Positions 1-8,902 of a stretch of 64,000 nt of DNA are shown in pieces (within the stretch, counting starts at the first letter, position 1; every line of letters begins with the position of its first letter). The DNA lies in assembly GCA_938014885.1 (NCBI GenBank), contig CALLQI010000014.1, positions 62,001 to 126,000 on the forward strand. The letters run 5' to 3'. Source of the stretch: an uncultured bacterium. GTDB lineage: Bacteria; Planctomycetota; UBA8742; UBA2392. The position numbers were made by a program, and so were the translations under genes. Below the pieces are notes generated by a model. It searched no databases and was not told the origin of the DNA. It worked only from the letters and a program-made list of their open reading frames with translations.

Positions 1-2271
1 GCTGGTGACGCCCACGCCCTGAATTTCGAACGTGAACGGTGTGCCGGTGTTGGGCGCAGAGTGGGTGAAGGTCACAGTAGCTGTCTTCAGGCCCGGGCTC
101 GTGGGCGCGAAACGGATCGTGAACCACACGTCGTTCTGGCCCTGTGCCGGTGTGTCATCCCAGGGAACCTGCGTGTACAGGCTGAACTGTGAGGCATCGG
201 GCCCCGTGATCTGGGGCGGCTGCACATTGAACGTGTTGCTGGTGGTGCTCTTGCAGATGATATAGGTGTGCGGGCTCGTGGTGCCGACCAGGCGACTGCC
301 GAAGTCGCGCAGGCCTGCCGGAGCGTCACCGTTGTCTACGAGGTTGGCGCCACTGCTGCCTGCCGGCGCATCCCACACTTCCATCCCGGGCTGCGCGCCG
401 GGGTAGAAGCCGACCAGCAAGTCAGCGGTCAGCACAACGCCCTTGCCGCTGGTTGCGAGGTGGCCGCGTACATGCACCCGCATCCGGGTTGGCTGCAGCC
501 ACTGGTAGGGGATGCCGACGCTGTGAAACACGCCCGTGACGCTGTAGCCGGTGCTCAGGTCCGGGACCAACGTCAGCGGGTTATCCAGAGTAAACGTCCC
601 TGCTGGCAGCCAGCCATTCCAGCCCAGGTTCGGCTCCCAGTTTGAGGCCGGGCCGGGGTTGCCGGGCTGCCAATCCAGCCACACGCCGCCTTCGAACTCA
701 TCGACGATGATGTCTTCGCCGCTCTGGTTATCGATCTGGAAGGCAAACGCGTGCTGCGCGTTTTCGTACATGACCGGCAGCGCGGGGCCGCCTGTGGAAG
801 GAACGAAGGTCGCGCCGGAGCTGATGTCAAAGTTGTTCAAGGCTGCGCCGGTCGCCGAATGCCCGGCGCCGACGTACACGTCGTCAATGCACATGCCGCA
901 GTAGCCAGCGCCGCCCCAGGCGTCGCGATAGCCGACGTTCACAAAGCCAAGGCCGATGCGCACCTGCACCCGTGACTTGCCGGCGGCTACGGCCGAGATG
1001 TCGAACTCGACGGTGGTCCACTCCGTGTCGCCTGCGGGCCAGTAGGACACCGGCAGGTAGGGGCCCTTGATCGGCTTCCACACCAGCGTCCAGTTCACGC
1101 CGTCGTCGCTGACCATGACGCGGGCGTGGTCCCAGTCACCCAGCGAGTGCCAGCGCCGGTAACGCAGGGTCACCGTGCTGAGCGCCGAGCAATCAATGAA
1201 GGGTGAAGTCGCCCAGCGAACCTTCCATACGTCGCCGACTTCGGCCCCGGGGGTGTCATTCAGCAGCATGTTGTCGGTGCTGCCCGGCGTGGCGTCGGTT
1301 GCGGGCTCGGTCGTTTGCGTGCCCCAGTAGTTGATGGCGCTGCCGGCAAAGGCCTGTGCCTGGGTGCGGGCCCAGTCGCCGCCCAGCTTCCAGCCCAGGT
1401 TGGTGCTGAAGGTGTCTTTGAACGGGGCAGCAAAGGCAGGCGGCCACACGGACAGTGTGAGGTCGCGGGTGGCAATTTCGCTGCCCGCGGTGCAGGTGAC
1501 GGTGAAGCTGTAGGTGGGCCGGCCGGCGCCGCTGCCGACGGCCGGAGTGCCCGCTAGCGTGAAGACGTTGCCGTACTGCACCAGCGTCATGCCCGGCGGC
1601 AGCGCGCCTGCCGTCAGCGCCCAGGTGAAGGGGCCACTCTGGTTCACAGCTGCCAAGTCAACCGAATAGGCGTCGCCTTCGACGGCGTCGTCCAGTTTGG
1701 TCTGTTCGACGGCAAACTTGGGGCGCTGCACGTCGATCAGCCAGTCTTCGATTTCGCCAAACCAGAAATAGCCGTCGGTGTTGTAGGTCGGGTTGCCGCC
1801 CATGGGGTCCTGGATTGTGATGCGCACGCCGACCTTGTCGGTGCCATTGAGCGTGAAGCGCTGCGTGGCCTTGATGCGGATGCTGTCAAAGGTGTACAGG
1901 CCGGTGCCTACCCAGCCGGGGCTGTACTCATAGCGTTCGTCGTCTTCGAAGGTGCCGTTGTCGTTGGCATCGACCCACATGATGAGGTGACCGCCGTTGC
2001 TGACCTGCACGGTCAGCGTGTTGTTGTCGGACCATGAGTCCCATGTGGGCGGGTTGACCACGCCGTCGTCGCTATCGGCGGCCCAGTCAAAGCCGCGCGG
2101 GCCCGCCGGATCCTGGTCAGCGGTCAGGCCCAGCGTGCATCCGCCCTGATACCAGCCCCATGAAGTCAGTTCGCCATAGCTGGCAGGGGCGTCGCCGTAT
2201 TCCTGCGCGCCCACGCTGCCGCTTGTCGCCAGCAGCACCGCCAGTCCCGCACCAATGATTGCCTTTCGCAT
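1..2271 (-). CDS. Secreted GEVED-domain multidomain protein, C-terminus cut by window edge
   Basis: Reading leftward from an ATG at 2271 preceded by GGAGGA, the frame stays open to base 1, so at least 757 residues with the C-terminus missing. Residues 1-22 form a signal peptide (hydrophobic core, cleavage near GAQE). The mature start carries EYGDAPASYGE and near residue 172 FWFGEIEDWLIDV, the signature pair of the GEVED domain. Around residue 227 LPPGMTL with a following GTP marks a putative Ig (He_PIG) domain. The last ~80 residues, ending FEIQGVGV, resemble the choice-of-anchor D / ASPM-SPD-2-Hydin type. Such proteins are secreted or surface proteins common in Planctomycetes; ligand unknown. 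It is divergent from the HTH gene at 2402, sharing a 130-bp intergenic region. Confidence 0.85.
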   Translation of the reverse strand, partial: MRKAIIGAGLAVLLATSGSVGAQEYGDAPASYGELTSWGWYQGGCTLGLTADQDPAGPRGFDWAADSDDGVVNPPTWDSWSDNNTLTVQVSNGGHLIMWVDANDNGTFEDDERYEYSPGWVGTGLYTFDSIRIKATQRFTLNGTDKVGVRITIQDPMGGNPTYNTDGYFWFGEIEDWLIDVQRPKFAVEQTKLDDAVEGDAYSVDLAAVNQSGPFTWALTAGALPPGMTLVQYGNVFTLAGTPAVGSGAGRPTYSFTVTCTAGSEIATRDLTLSVWPPAFAAPFKDTFSTNLGWKLGGDWARTQAQAFAGSAINYWGTQTTEPATDATPGSTDNMLLNDTPGAEVGDVWKVRWATSPFIDCSALSTVTLRYRRWHSLGDWDHARVMVSDDGVNWTLVWKPIKGPYLPVSYWPAGDTEWTTVEFDISAVAAGKSRVQVRIGLGFVNVGYRDAWGGAGYCGMCIDDVYVGAGHSATGAALNNFDISSGATFVPSTGGPALPVMYENAQHAFAFQIDNQSGEDIIVDEFEGGVWLDWQPGNPGPASNWEPNLGWNGWLPAGTFTLDNPLTLVPDLSTGYSVTGVFHSVGIPYQWLQPTRMRVHVRGHLATSGKGVVLTADLLVGFYPGAQPGMEVWDAPAGSSGANLVDNGDAPAGLRDFGSRLVGTTSPHTYIICKSTTSNTFNVQPPQITGPDASQFSLYTQVPWDDTPAQGQNDVWFTIRFAPTSPGLKTATVTFTHSAPNTGTPFTFEIQGVGVTS

Positions 2272-2401
2272 TGCATCCTCCGCCTGGGTTTCTTTGTCCT
2301 CAACTGCTCCCACTCACGGGTGCACTGTACCGGTTTCGGAATAGCGACAGGAATCGCTAGCCAAGGTAGACTTCCGTTTCCCGAATGATGCGAGGTGTCC
2401 C

Positions 2402-3943
2402 TTGGAAAAACGGAAAGGTGAGGCCCTTACCCCCGAGCACTACCAGCACAGCGTGCGCACGCGCCTGGCGGAGCTGCGCGAGCGCTGGGGCCTGTCCGAG
2501 ATCGCGCGCCGCACGCACACGCCGCTGACCAACGTGCACCGCTACATGAATGAAGGAAAGATCCCGACCGAGTTCTGCGCGGCACTCGTGGACGCCTTTG
2601 AAGTCAACCCGGCCTGGCTGCTGGCCGGGGCCGGCGGGGCGTTGCTCAGTGACGTTGAGCCCGGCACCGCGCGCCTGGGCGGCGGCCTGCTTGAGCTTGT
2701 GAACGCCATGAATTCGGTTTCGCGTCTGCGGCTGGGTGCCCTTGCGGGCAAAGAGCAGGAGAAGAGCCTGCGTCAGCTTCACGAGGCCATGGACACCTAT
2801 GAACGCCTGCGCGAGGAAATGAACGCCCGCACCCGCCCTGTGCTGGCCGAGCTGCTGCAGCGCTTCGCCCAGCACAACCGCGAAATGCAGCTTGATCGCG
2901 CGCAGGGCGTACGCAAGGCGGCACTCTCGGCCGCGCGCTTTTGCGACGATGACCACCTGCTTATGCAGCTTGACCAGTTGCAGGCCAATCTCGAGCACCT
3001 GTGCGGCCGCGTGGAGGCCGGGCTTGGCTTTCACTCGCGCGTGTTCGCGCGAAAACTGCGCGAAGGCGGCCTGCGCGACACGGTAGCACTGGACGAGGCC
3101 GGCAACTTCGTGCTGGCCCTGCGCGACAGCGCGCGTTTTGAAGAAGGCCTGCGGGTCTGTGAGGCCGCAATCCGGCTGGTAACGCCCGAAATGCGCGGGC
3201 ACCGCCTGTACGCCGAACTTGAAGTCATCGCCGCCGGCTTTGAAGTTGAGATGGACCGGCTTTATGAAGGCATCACGCGCATCCAGCGTTGGATGAACGT
3301 GATCGCACCGGAGCACCGCTCATTCCCGCGCATCCTGCTGGCACGGGCAGAAGTGCTTTCGGGCCAGCGCACGATTCGCGAGTTGCGGGCCACCGAGGAC
3401 CCCTCACGCGGGCTGACGCGGCTGATGATGCGCACGGCCGGGCTGATGGAAGACATGGAAGAAGTGAAGTTCCACGCGCGGCATTCTGTGGGCGACACGA
3501 TGCTGAAGGTGCCGCCCACCGAGTTCGAGACACGGCGCTGCCAACTGCTGGCCAGCATGGCAGGCAAGCGTCCGAAAGACCCGCTGAAAGACTACGACGA
3601 AATCATTGCCGCCGCCCCGCCGCCCGTGAACGCGCCTGCTGTGCGCGAAGTGCTGATCGCGTTGCACCGCGCGCAACTGGCCAGGCTGGGCGGCCTGAAG
3701 GCCAAGGCCCGTGAGTTGACACTGGAAACGCAGCAGAAGATCGAGCAGGTGCCGGCAGACCGGTCGCTGACCGCCGACCTGCGCGGAGCCCACGCCCGCA
3801 ACATCCGCGAATGCCTGGACGACAAGCACCGTGGGTTGAAAGAATCCACCAACCAGTGGCTGTTCGCGCAGATAGCGAAAGGCTACGGCCTGCTGCGAGC
3901 GATACTGAGGCCCGAAGAAGTCGCCCAAACCGTGGCCAAGTAG
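2402..3943 (+). CDS. HTH (XRE-like) DNA-binding protein with long helical C-terminal region
   Basis: A 513-residue protein. Residues ~12-60 (LAELRERWGLSEIARRT, then TNVHRYMNEGKIP) read as a helix-turn-helix of the XRE/lambda-repressor type followed by a helix resembling those that pick a DNA half-site. The remaining ~440 residues are helical, with repeats of 20-40-residue amphipathic units that may be TPR-like but are too degenerate to assign. The start is TTG at 2402, supported by GAGGTG four bases upstream; the two nearby ATGs (2385, 2388) are out of frame. No effector domain or membrane segment is visible. It probably acts as a cytoplasmic transcriptional regulator, possibly of the divergent secreted gene; the target is inference. 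Confidence 0.75.
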   Translation: MEKRKGEALTPEHYQHSVRTRLAELRERWGLSEIARRTHTPLTNVHRYMNEGKIPTEFCAALVDAFEVNPAWLLAGAGGALLSDVEPGTARLGGGLLELVNAMNSVSRLRLGALAGKEQEKSLRQLHEAMDTYERLREEMNARTRPVLAELLQRFAQHNREMQLDRAQGVRKAALSAARFCDDDHLLMQLDQLQANLEHLCGRVEAGLGFHSRVFARKLREGGLRDTVALDEAGNFVLALRDSARFEEGLRVCEAAIRLVTPEMRGHRLYAELEVIAAGFEVEMDRLYEGITRIQRWMNVIAPEHRSFPRILLARAEVLSGQRTIRELRATEDPSRGLTRLMMRTAGLMEDMEEVKFHARHSVGDTMLKVPPTEFETRRCQLLASMAGKRPKDPLKDYDEIIAAAPPPVNAPAVREVLIALHRAQLARLGGLKAKARELTLETQQKIEQVPADRSLTADLRGAHARNIRECLDDKHRGLKESTNQWLFAQIAKGYGLLRAILRPEEVAQTVAK

Positions 3944-3949
3944 GAGTGG

Positions 3950-3968
3950 CATGGCCGCCCCGGCCATG
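3950..3968. terminator. GC-rich hairpin between convergent genes
   Basis: Perfect 8-bp stem CATGGCCG / CGGCCATG with a CCC loop, 6 bases after the stop of the HTH gene and 62 bases from the stop of the kinase gene on the other strand. No T-run follows, so an intrinsic terminator is only a guess. Confidence 0.4.
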
Positions 3969-4030
3969 ACCCCGGTGCCCTCGGTTGGCGCGACAGCAAC
4001 GGCGGCCAGTCAGCAGAGCGGCGTTGCTGG

Positions 4031-7000
4031 TTAGTCCTTGGGCAGGCGGGCGGCCGGGCGGAAGCCGCGGTCGTCGGTCCCGGTGTTGGGCAAGCGGCGC
4101 GCGCGGCCGTAGCTGCGCAATTCCGACGGGTCGTCGTCTTCGAGGCGCTTGGGATCGCGCAGCACCCGAGACTGGAAGCTGCCGCCCCGGACCGCACGCC
4201 GTTCCGCGCCACTGGGCTTGGTGGTAAGGGCCGGGTCTTTGCCGCGCTGGTCGGCGCGGGCATAGCCGCCTTCGTCGTACCAGTCCAGGCACCATTCTTC
4301 CACGTTGCCCGCCATCATCCGCAGGCCGAACGCGGAGTCGCCGTCGGGCAGCTTGGTGACTTCGGCTGATTCATCGCGACCGGTCAGCTTGGTGTTGGCC
4401 AGGCGCGTTTCCACGTCGCCCGCACCCCAGGGGTACTGGCGGCCGTCGGTGCCGCGCGCTGCGTACTCCCATTGAGCTTCGCTAGGAAGTTCGCCGCTGT
4501 CAGCGTCGGCCCACTTGCAGTACTCGCGAGCACCATTCCAAGTCACGCCAACGACCGGCCGGTTTTCCAGCCCGTCGCTGGCCGACCACACCTTGCCCGC
4601 GACCTCAAGCCCCCAAAAAGCACCGTCTTCATTGCGCACCAGCCAGCGGCGCGACACGGCCTCATCGGCGTTGATGCCCGCGGCACTCAGGAACTTGGCG
4701 TATTGGGCGTTGCTGACTTCATACTTTCCGATCAGGAACGTGGTCAGCTCAACTTCCACAGGCAGCGCGTCGGGCAGGGCCTTGTTGCCTCGGGTGAACT
4801 TGCCGCCCTTCACTTCCACCATCTGCATACCGTCGGTCAGCCGCAGGTACTCACGTGCGCCTTGCGCGTTGGTGCCCAGCAGCTTGTAGATCAGCCGCAG
4901 CACTGACACGTTCAGCGTCAGTTCCGACTTGCGGCCGGCGGGGTCCGTGGCGGTCACCACGACCGCGGCCTCACCAAAGGCATCGACCTGGACCCTTGCC
5001 TCGAAGCCGCCATCGGTGCCTACGCTTACTTTGGCACCATTGACGGTCACGGTCGCGCGCGAGTCATCCAGTTTGCCGCTGACGCTCAGTGTGGCCGGCA
5101 GCGACTCAACCCGCACCGCTGATAGCGGCGTCAAAGTCAGCATCGGCGGCGCAAGATCGACCACGAACTGGTACACGCGCCTGGCCTTCTCGCCGTACCA
5201 ATCTTCGGCCTCGGCAAGCAGGTCGTGGTCGCCGGCGGCGCGCTCAATGGGCAGCGAAAAGCGACCGTCGGCTTCAAGGGTCACGGGCTCGCCGCCGACG
5301 CGCAGTTTTACGCCGCGCGACTTGCTGAGGCGGCCGGTGAACAAGATGTTGCGCTGCGTGTACCACACCGTCTGCTCTTCACCCAGGAACTGCAGGGCCT
5401 GGCGGTCAGGGACGATCAAGAAGCTGAGGGCCTTGCTGCGGTTGCCCGCGCGGTCGATGGCCTGCAGCTCAAGGGTGATGTCGGCATCGGCCAGCGGAAA
5501 ATCCTGCTCGAAGCGTCCCTGGGCATCCAGCGTCAGTTCACGAATCTCGCCGTCGATCCGTGCTTCCAGGCGCATGCCGGACAAGCCGCTGGCGTCTGTT
5601 ACCTGGCCAGCAAGTTTGTATGAGCCCTCGCGGGTCGGGATGATGCCATCGGCGCGGGTTAGCGCCGGAACTGACAACTCGGGCAGGTCGGCATCCAGGA
5701 ACACGAACAGCGTTCGCGCGCCGCCTTCGCCCTCAAGCTGCAAACGGTTCAACCCCGGCTTCAATGTGATTGCGTCACCCCAGTTGTAGGGCTGGCCGTC
5801 CAGAGTGACCGCGCCGCTGCTGCGGCCCGGGATGCTGAACTCCGCCATCCGCACCGGCAGCGGTGTGGCTTCCGTGGCCTGGTCAGCCGCGATCTTGACT
5901 TCAAACGTGGCAACCGGGGGCAATGTGTTGCCGCCTGAGTTGTCGCGGCCGAACAGCAGCCAGCCGCCGACGGACAGGCCGATCACCAGGATCAGCGCCA
6001 CAGCAGCAATCAGCCCGGCCTTGCTGCCTTTGGCGGCACCCATTTCGGTGGGGGTGCTGTCCTGCATCGTCTGGCCCGTGGAATGCGACAAAGAAGCGCG
6101 GGTGGCGCTGCTTGAGCGCACGGTGGCGCGGCCGCCCAAGCTGCCGCGTGAAGTGGCGCCGCCGGCCTCATCGAGTGAGGGTGCCTTGAACAGGGACGTG
6201 CCCTGGTACGGGTGGCGGTCCCACCAGCTCTCGAGCGCTAACGCGAACTCTTCGGCGCTCTGGAAGCGGTCTTCTTTTTCGGCGGCCATGGCCTTGTGGA
6301 CGATTTCGCCCAGCTCGGCGTCGACCTGCGGGTTGGTGGTGCAGACGTTGGCGGGCTTGCCGGTCAGCACGGCGCGGAAAATGTCGCGCGCGGTTTTGCC
6401 CGGGAACGGCATCTTTCCCGTCAGCAGCACGAACAGCGTCACGCCCAGCGCGTAGATATCGCTGCGGTGATCGACGCCTTCTCCCTGCCATTGCTCAATC
6501 GGCATGTAGCTTGGCGTGCCCATCACGAAGCCGGCCATGGTCAGCTGGCTGCCGTCTTCGGCCCCTTCGGGTGTGCCGGTGTCGCGCACGAGGCCGAAGT
6601 CCATCAGCTTGGCGACGTCTTCTTCGTTCACCATCACGTTTGCGGGCTTGATGTCGCGATGGATGATGTTGTTTCGGTGCGCCAGGTTCAGCGCGTTGGC
6701 GACCATGTGCACGTAGCGCACGGCATCGTGCTGGTTCACGCCTTCGCGGGCCACGTCTTCGAGCGTGCGGCCCTGCACGAACTCCATGGCCAGGTAGTAA
6801 GTGCCGTCCACCTGGTCAGCGCCCATCACTTGCACGATGTTAGGGTGCTTCAGCTTCGCGGTGTTGCGGGCTTCGCGCAGGAAGCGCTCGATCAGCACGG
6901 GGTCGTTGACGAGGCGCGGCTGGATGACTTTGACGGCGTGATACACGTCCAGCACGCGGTGGCGCGCAAGGTAAACGCCGCCCATCGCGCCCTGGCCCAG

Positions 7001-7060
7001 CTTGCGCTCGATCTTGTACGGCCCCAGCTCGCCGCGGTTCAGCAGCGTGTCGTCGCTCAA
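4031..7060 (-). CDS. Membrane Ser/Thr protein kinase fused to Ig-like and FGE/SUMF1 domains
   Basis: A 1009-residue fusion. Residues 15-280 are a Hanks-type kinase: glycine loop GQGAMGG (22-28), K44, HRD 134-136 with DIKPAN, DFG 154-156; the APE position is replaced by PIE. After a Ser/Thr-rich linker, residues 348-370 form one membrane helix, so the kinase is cytoplasmic and the rest outside. Residues ~380-740 contain Ig-like beta modules. Residues ~750-1009 are a formylglycine-generating-enzyme/SUMF1 fold (GGKFTRGN, NRPVVGVTWNGAREYC, GELPSEAQWEYAARG, AVRGGSF, RGFRPAAR). The two catalytic cysteines expected in the RGGSW...CR region are absent, so this copy is probably a ligand-binding or structural module. 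It starts with TTG at 7060, one base past the stop of the TlpA-type gene with AAGG upstream: the two are co-transcribed. Confidence 0.92.
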   Translation of the reverse strand: MSDDTLLNRGELGPYKIERKLGQGAMGGVYLARHRVLDVYHAVKVIQPRLVNDPVLIERFLREARNTAKLKHPNIVQVMGADQVDGTYYLAMEFVQGRTLEDVAREGVNQHDAVRYVHMVANALNLAHRNNIIHRDIKPANVMVNEEDVAKLMDFGLVRDTGTPEGAEDGSQLTMAGFVMGTPSYMPIEQWQGEGVDHRSDIYALGVTLFVLLTGKMPFPGKTARDIFRAVLTGKPANVCTTNPQVDAELGEIVHKAMAAEKEDRFQSAEEFALALESWWDRHPYQGTSLFKAPSLDEAGGATSRGSLGGRATVRSSSATRASLSHSTGQTMQDSTPTEMGAAKGSKAGLIAAVALILVIGLSVGGWLLFGRDNSGGNTLPPVATFEVKIAADQATEATPLPVRMAEFSIPGRSSGAVTLDGQPYNWGDAITLKPGLNRLQLEGEGGARTLFVFLDADLPELSVPALTRADGIIPTREGSYKLAGQVTDASGLSGMRLEARIDGEIRELTLDAQGRFEQDFPLADADITLELQAIDRAGNRSKALSFLIVPDRQALQFLGEEQTVWYTQRNILFTGRLSKSRGVKLRVGGEPVTLEADGRFSLPIERAAGDHDLLAEAEDWYGEKARRVYQFVVDLAPPMLTLTPLSAVRVESLPATLSVSGKLDDSRATVTVNGAKVSVGTDGGFEARVQVDAFGEAAVVVTATDPAGRKSELTLNVSVLRLIYKLLGTNAQGAREYLRLTDGMQMVEVKGGKFTRGNKALPDALPVEVELTTFLIGKYEVSNAQYAKFLSAAGINADEAVSRRWLVRNEDGAFWGLEVAGKVWSASDGLENRPVVGVTWNGAREYCKWADADSGELPSEAQWEYAARGTDGRQYPWGAGDVETRLANTKLTGRDESAEVTKLPDGDSAFGLRMMAGNVEEWCLDWYDEGGYARADQRGKDPALTTKPSGAERRAVRGGSFQSRVLRDPKRLEDDDPSELRSYGRARRLPNTGTDDRGFRPAARLPKD

Positions 7061-7061
7061 G

Positions 7062-7853
7062 CTACTTGCCTTCCGGTTTCATCGTGCACTCCTGCTTCAG
7101 GTACTCAAGCAGGTCGTCACGATACTTGCGTTCATAGCGGCCGTAAGTCAGCACGGTGCCGTCCTTGCCCACGACCACGACGGTGGGTACACCGCGCACG
7201 CCGTACTTGCGTTCAACACTGTTCCCATCGTCAAACGCGCTGGCCCAAGGTGCGCTGTGGGTGTCAAGGAATGCCTTTTGCGACCCGGCGTTGTCGTCGG
7301 TGCCGCTGCCGATGCCGACGATCGCCACCTGTGAATCCGGCGTTTCTTCCATCACCTTCCAGAAGTTGTTCAGGCTGCCACCGCTGCGGCAGGCCATTTT
7401 GCACGTGGGGCACCACGAGGCCCAGAAGAACAGCATCACCGTCTTACCCTTGTAGTCGGCGAGCTTCACGGTGTTGCCGCTGCGCGCGTCAGTGAGGGCA
7501 AAGTCGGGCGCCGGCTTGCCGACGGTGAGCTTGCCGCTGAGGTCGTCTTCAACAGGTTCAGGGGGCAGCAGGCAGATTTCGCCGGTTTCGGGGTCTACGA
7601 CGCTGGCTTTGCCAGTGCTGCCGGTTCCGGGATCGGTCTTGCCTGTGCCGGACTCAGTCTTGCCTGAGCTGCTTTCCGTCTTGCCTGTGCCGGAGTTATC
7701 CACGGTGCCGGAAGTCTTGCCGGTTTCGGCGCTGGCTTCTTTGCCGTCAGAAATGATGGTGCCATCGGCGGTTCGGATCACGCCGCGGTTCTGGCAACCC
7801 ATTGCAAAGGTGGCCGCCAGGGCCAGCAGGCACAGCAGACGAAGCATTGGCAT
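7062..7853 (-). CDS. TlpA/ResA-type thioredoxin-fold lipoprotein
   Basis: A 263-residue exported lipoprotein. The ATG at 7853 with GGGAG eight bases upstream gives MPMLRLLCLLALAATFAMGC, a lipoprotein signal with lipidated C20; the longer upstream reading has no ribosome site and would spoil the signal. Residues ~40-80 are a flexible Gly/Thr/Lys/Ser linker made of degenerate GKTESGT-like repeats. Residues ~108-255 are a TlpA/AhpC-TSA thioredoxin fold: VGKPAPDFALTD, then FFWASWCPTCKMAC with the redox pair C148/C151, and cis-Pro in GVRGVPTVVVVG. It should act as a thiol-disulfide oxidoreductase outside the cytoplasmic membrane. The stop codon is one base from the kinase start, so it is the first gene of that operon. 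Confidence 0.88.
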   Translation of the reverse strand: MPMLRLLCLLALAATFAMGCQNRGVIRTADGTIISDGKEASAETGKTSGTVDNSGTGKTESSSGKTESGTGKTDPGTGSTGKASVVDPETGEICLLPPEPVEDDLSGKLTVGKPAPDFALTDARSGNTVKLADYKGKTVMLFFWASWCPTCKMACRSGGSLNNFWKVMEETPDSQVAIVGIGSGTDDNAGSQKAFLDTHSAPWASAFDDGNSVERKYGVRGVPTVVVVGKDGTVLTYGRYERKYRDDLLEYLKQECTMKPEGK

Positions 7854-8014
7854 CGCAATCTCCCGTGTAGCAACAGGTACGTTCCGCAGGCGCAAAACAA
7901 TACCAAAACCGTCCGCAACCCCAAAGGGGCGCACACTTATGTGCAGTCAGTTAGCTTACGGCCGCAAAGCCGCCGCGGATTTGCCCGAATGGTTCACGCG
8001 AAGCAAAGCGCAAA

Positions 8015-8170
8015 TCACCCCGAACTGCGGCGCTGGAAGTGCGAGCGAGGCCCAGCCGAACTCTTGGGCCCAACCTTGGAGCCCCGATCCGTGGAAGGCG
8101 CAGCAGCCGCAGGCTTGTCGCCCTTTTCCTTGACTTTCTTCGGCTTGGCACCAAATCGTTTGCTGGACAT
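8015..8170 (-). CDS. 51-residue basic, disordered small protein
   Basis: ATG at 8170 is preceded by AGGAGG with a 4-base spacer, the best ribosome site in this region; the frame closes with TGA at 8015. The product starts MSSKRFGAKPKKVKEKGDKP, continues with a short Ala run, then Ser/Gly/Arg/Pro-rich sequence ending RSHFQRRSSG. It is strongly basic and low-complexity, with no membrane segment or cysteine. I do not recognise it. The composition would suit a nucleic-acid- or ribosome-associated peptide, but that is a guess. It lies alone between the TlpA-type operon and the DoxX-like gene, all on the minus strand. Confidence 0.6.
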   Translation of the reverse strand: MSSKRFGAKPKKVKEKGDKPAAAAPSTDRGSKVGPKSSAGPRSHFQRRSSG

Positions 8171-8298
8171 GAGGCCTCCTGGTTGGCGAAACAAGCTGAG
8201 CGAAGCGCCAGCCTACCGCCCAAACGCGCAACCGCCATCCCGATTCACCCCTGCCGCTTCAGCGTTCAAGCGGGCGAAATTGAACAGGATCCGAGTGA

Positions 8299-8733
8299 TC
8301 AACCATCACCAGAAGCAGGTGATGTGGAAGGGTCCAGTAACGAATGGTCCTTCGACGGCTTTCGTGAGCAAAGTCCGTCGACGGAGTATCGACCGGGGCC
8401 AGCCAAGATGATCGCCACGTAGCAGGTCAAGTATACCGCAGCGTGCCGCATCCCAACGGTGTCACTGAGTCCGTGAATTGAAGCGGCGGCCACGGCCATT
8501 GCAGCCGCGGGCAAGACAGCGGCCAACCTGGTCCAGCAGCCCAAAGCAATCAGGATCGCACATGGAAGCTGTGCGATTACGACTAGAGCGAGACTCATTG
8601 GCGCTCCGACACCGAGTGGATCGGGGAAAGAGCTAGCCCAGGTTTCATACTGCATGAGCTTCTCCACTCCCCACCATAGCGTAAGGCAACCAATGCCTAT
8701 TCGAAGGCAAGCAAGTCCAATGTCGGTAGTCAT
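8299..8733 (-). CDS. DoxX-like small integral membrane protein
   Basis: A 144-residue protein with four hydrophobic segments (around IGLACLRIGIGCLTLWWGV, SLALVVIAQLPCAILIALG, LAAVLPAAAMAVAAASI and HAAVYLTCYVAIILAG). The first helix with the WWGVEKL motif and overall length fit the DoxX/DoxD family of membrane proteins, whose molecular roles are poorly defined (some are linked to redox or thiosulfate chemistry). I chose ATG 8733 (MTTDIGLACL) with a weak GAGAA site upstream over a longer reading to 8790 with no site. Codon choice is less GC-biased than in flanking genes. The tail after the last helix is a soluble Ser/Pro-rich stretch. Confidence 0.65.
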   Translation of the reverse strand: MTTDIGLACLRIGIGCLTLWWGVEKLMQYETWASSFPDPLGVGAPMSLALVVIAQLPCAILIALGCWTRLAAVLPAAAMAVAAASIHGLSDTVGMRHAAVYLTCYVAIILAGPGRYSVDGLCSRKPSKDHSLLDPSTSPASGDG

Positions 8734-8825
8734 GATTCTCAATCGCACAAATGTGATGGACAAGTGAGTCCTTGCAAGTGGCGGCCGCAATATCTAAGCT
8801 CCATTGTGTCAATTCAGGGATTCCA

Positions 8826-8838
8826 CCCCCCCCCCCCC
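8826..8838. repeat. Homopolymer of 13 cytosines
   Basis: A run of 13 C lies between the divergent DoxX-like gene and the orphan gene at 8903. Polymerase slippage at such a tract would change the reading frame of any start upstream of it, such as the TTG at 8804 that reads through it. It could also be an assembly artefact. Confidence 0.9.
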
Positions 8839-8902
8839 AAGGATTGTACAGCGGACTTGGCAACGAATAGTTGTCGCGTGGCTGCCATTCGACGGAAGCC
8901 AA

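Noticed and set aside
4031..7060. The kinase FGE domain as the maturase for the nearby sulfatase-fold protein
   Set aside because: The FGE domain lacks its cysteines and the sulfatase-fold protein lacks the cysteine to be modified.
8144..8166. TTGGCACC followed by TTTGCT as a second sigma-54 promoter
   Set aside because: The gap between the two boxes is too long (8 bases instead of the usual 5).
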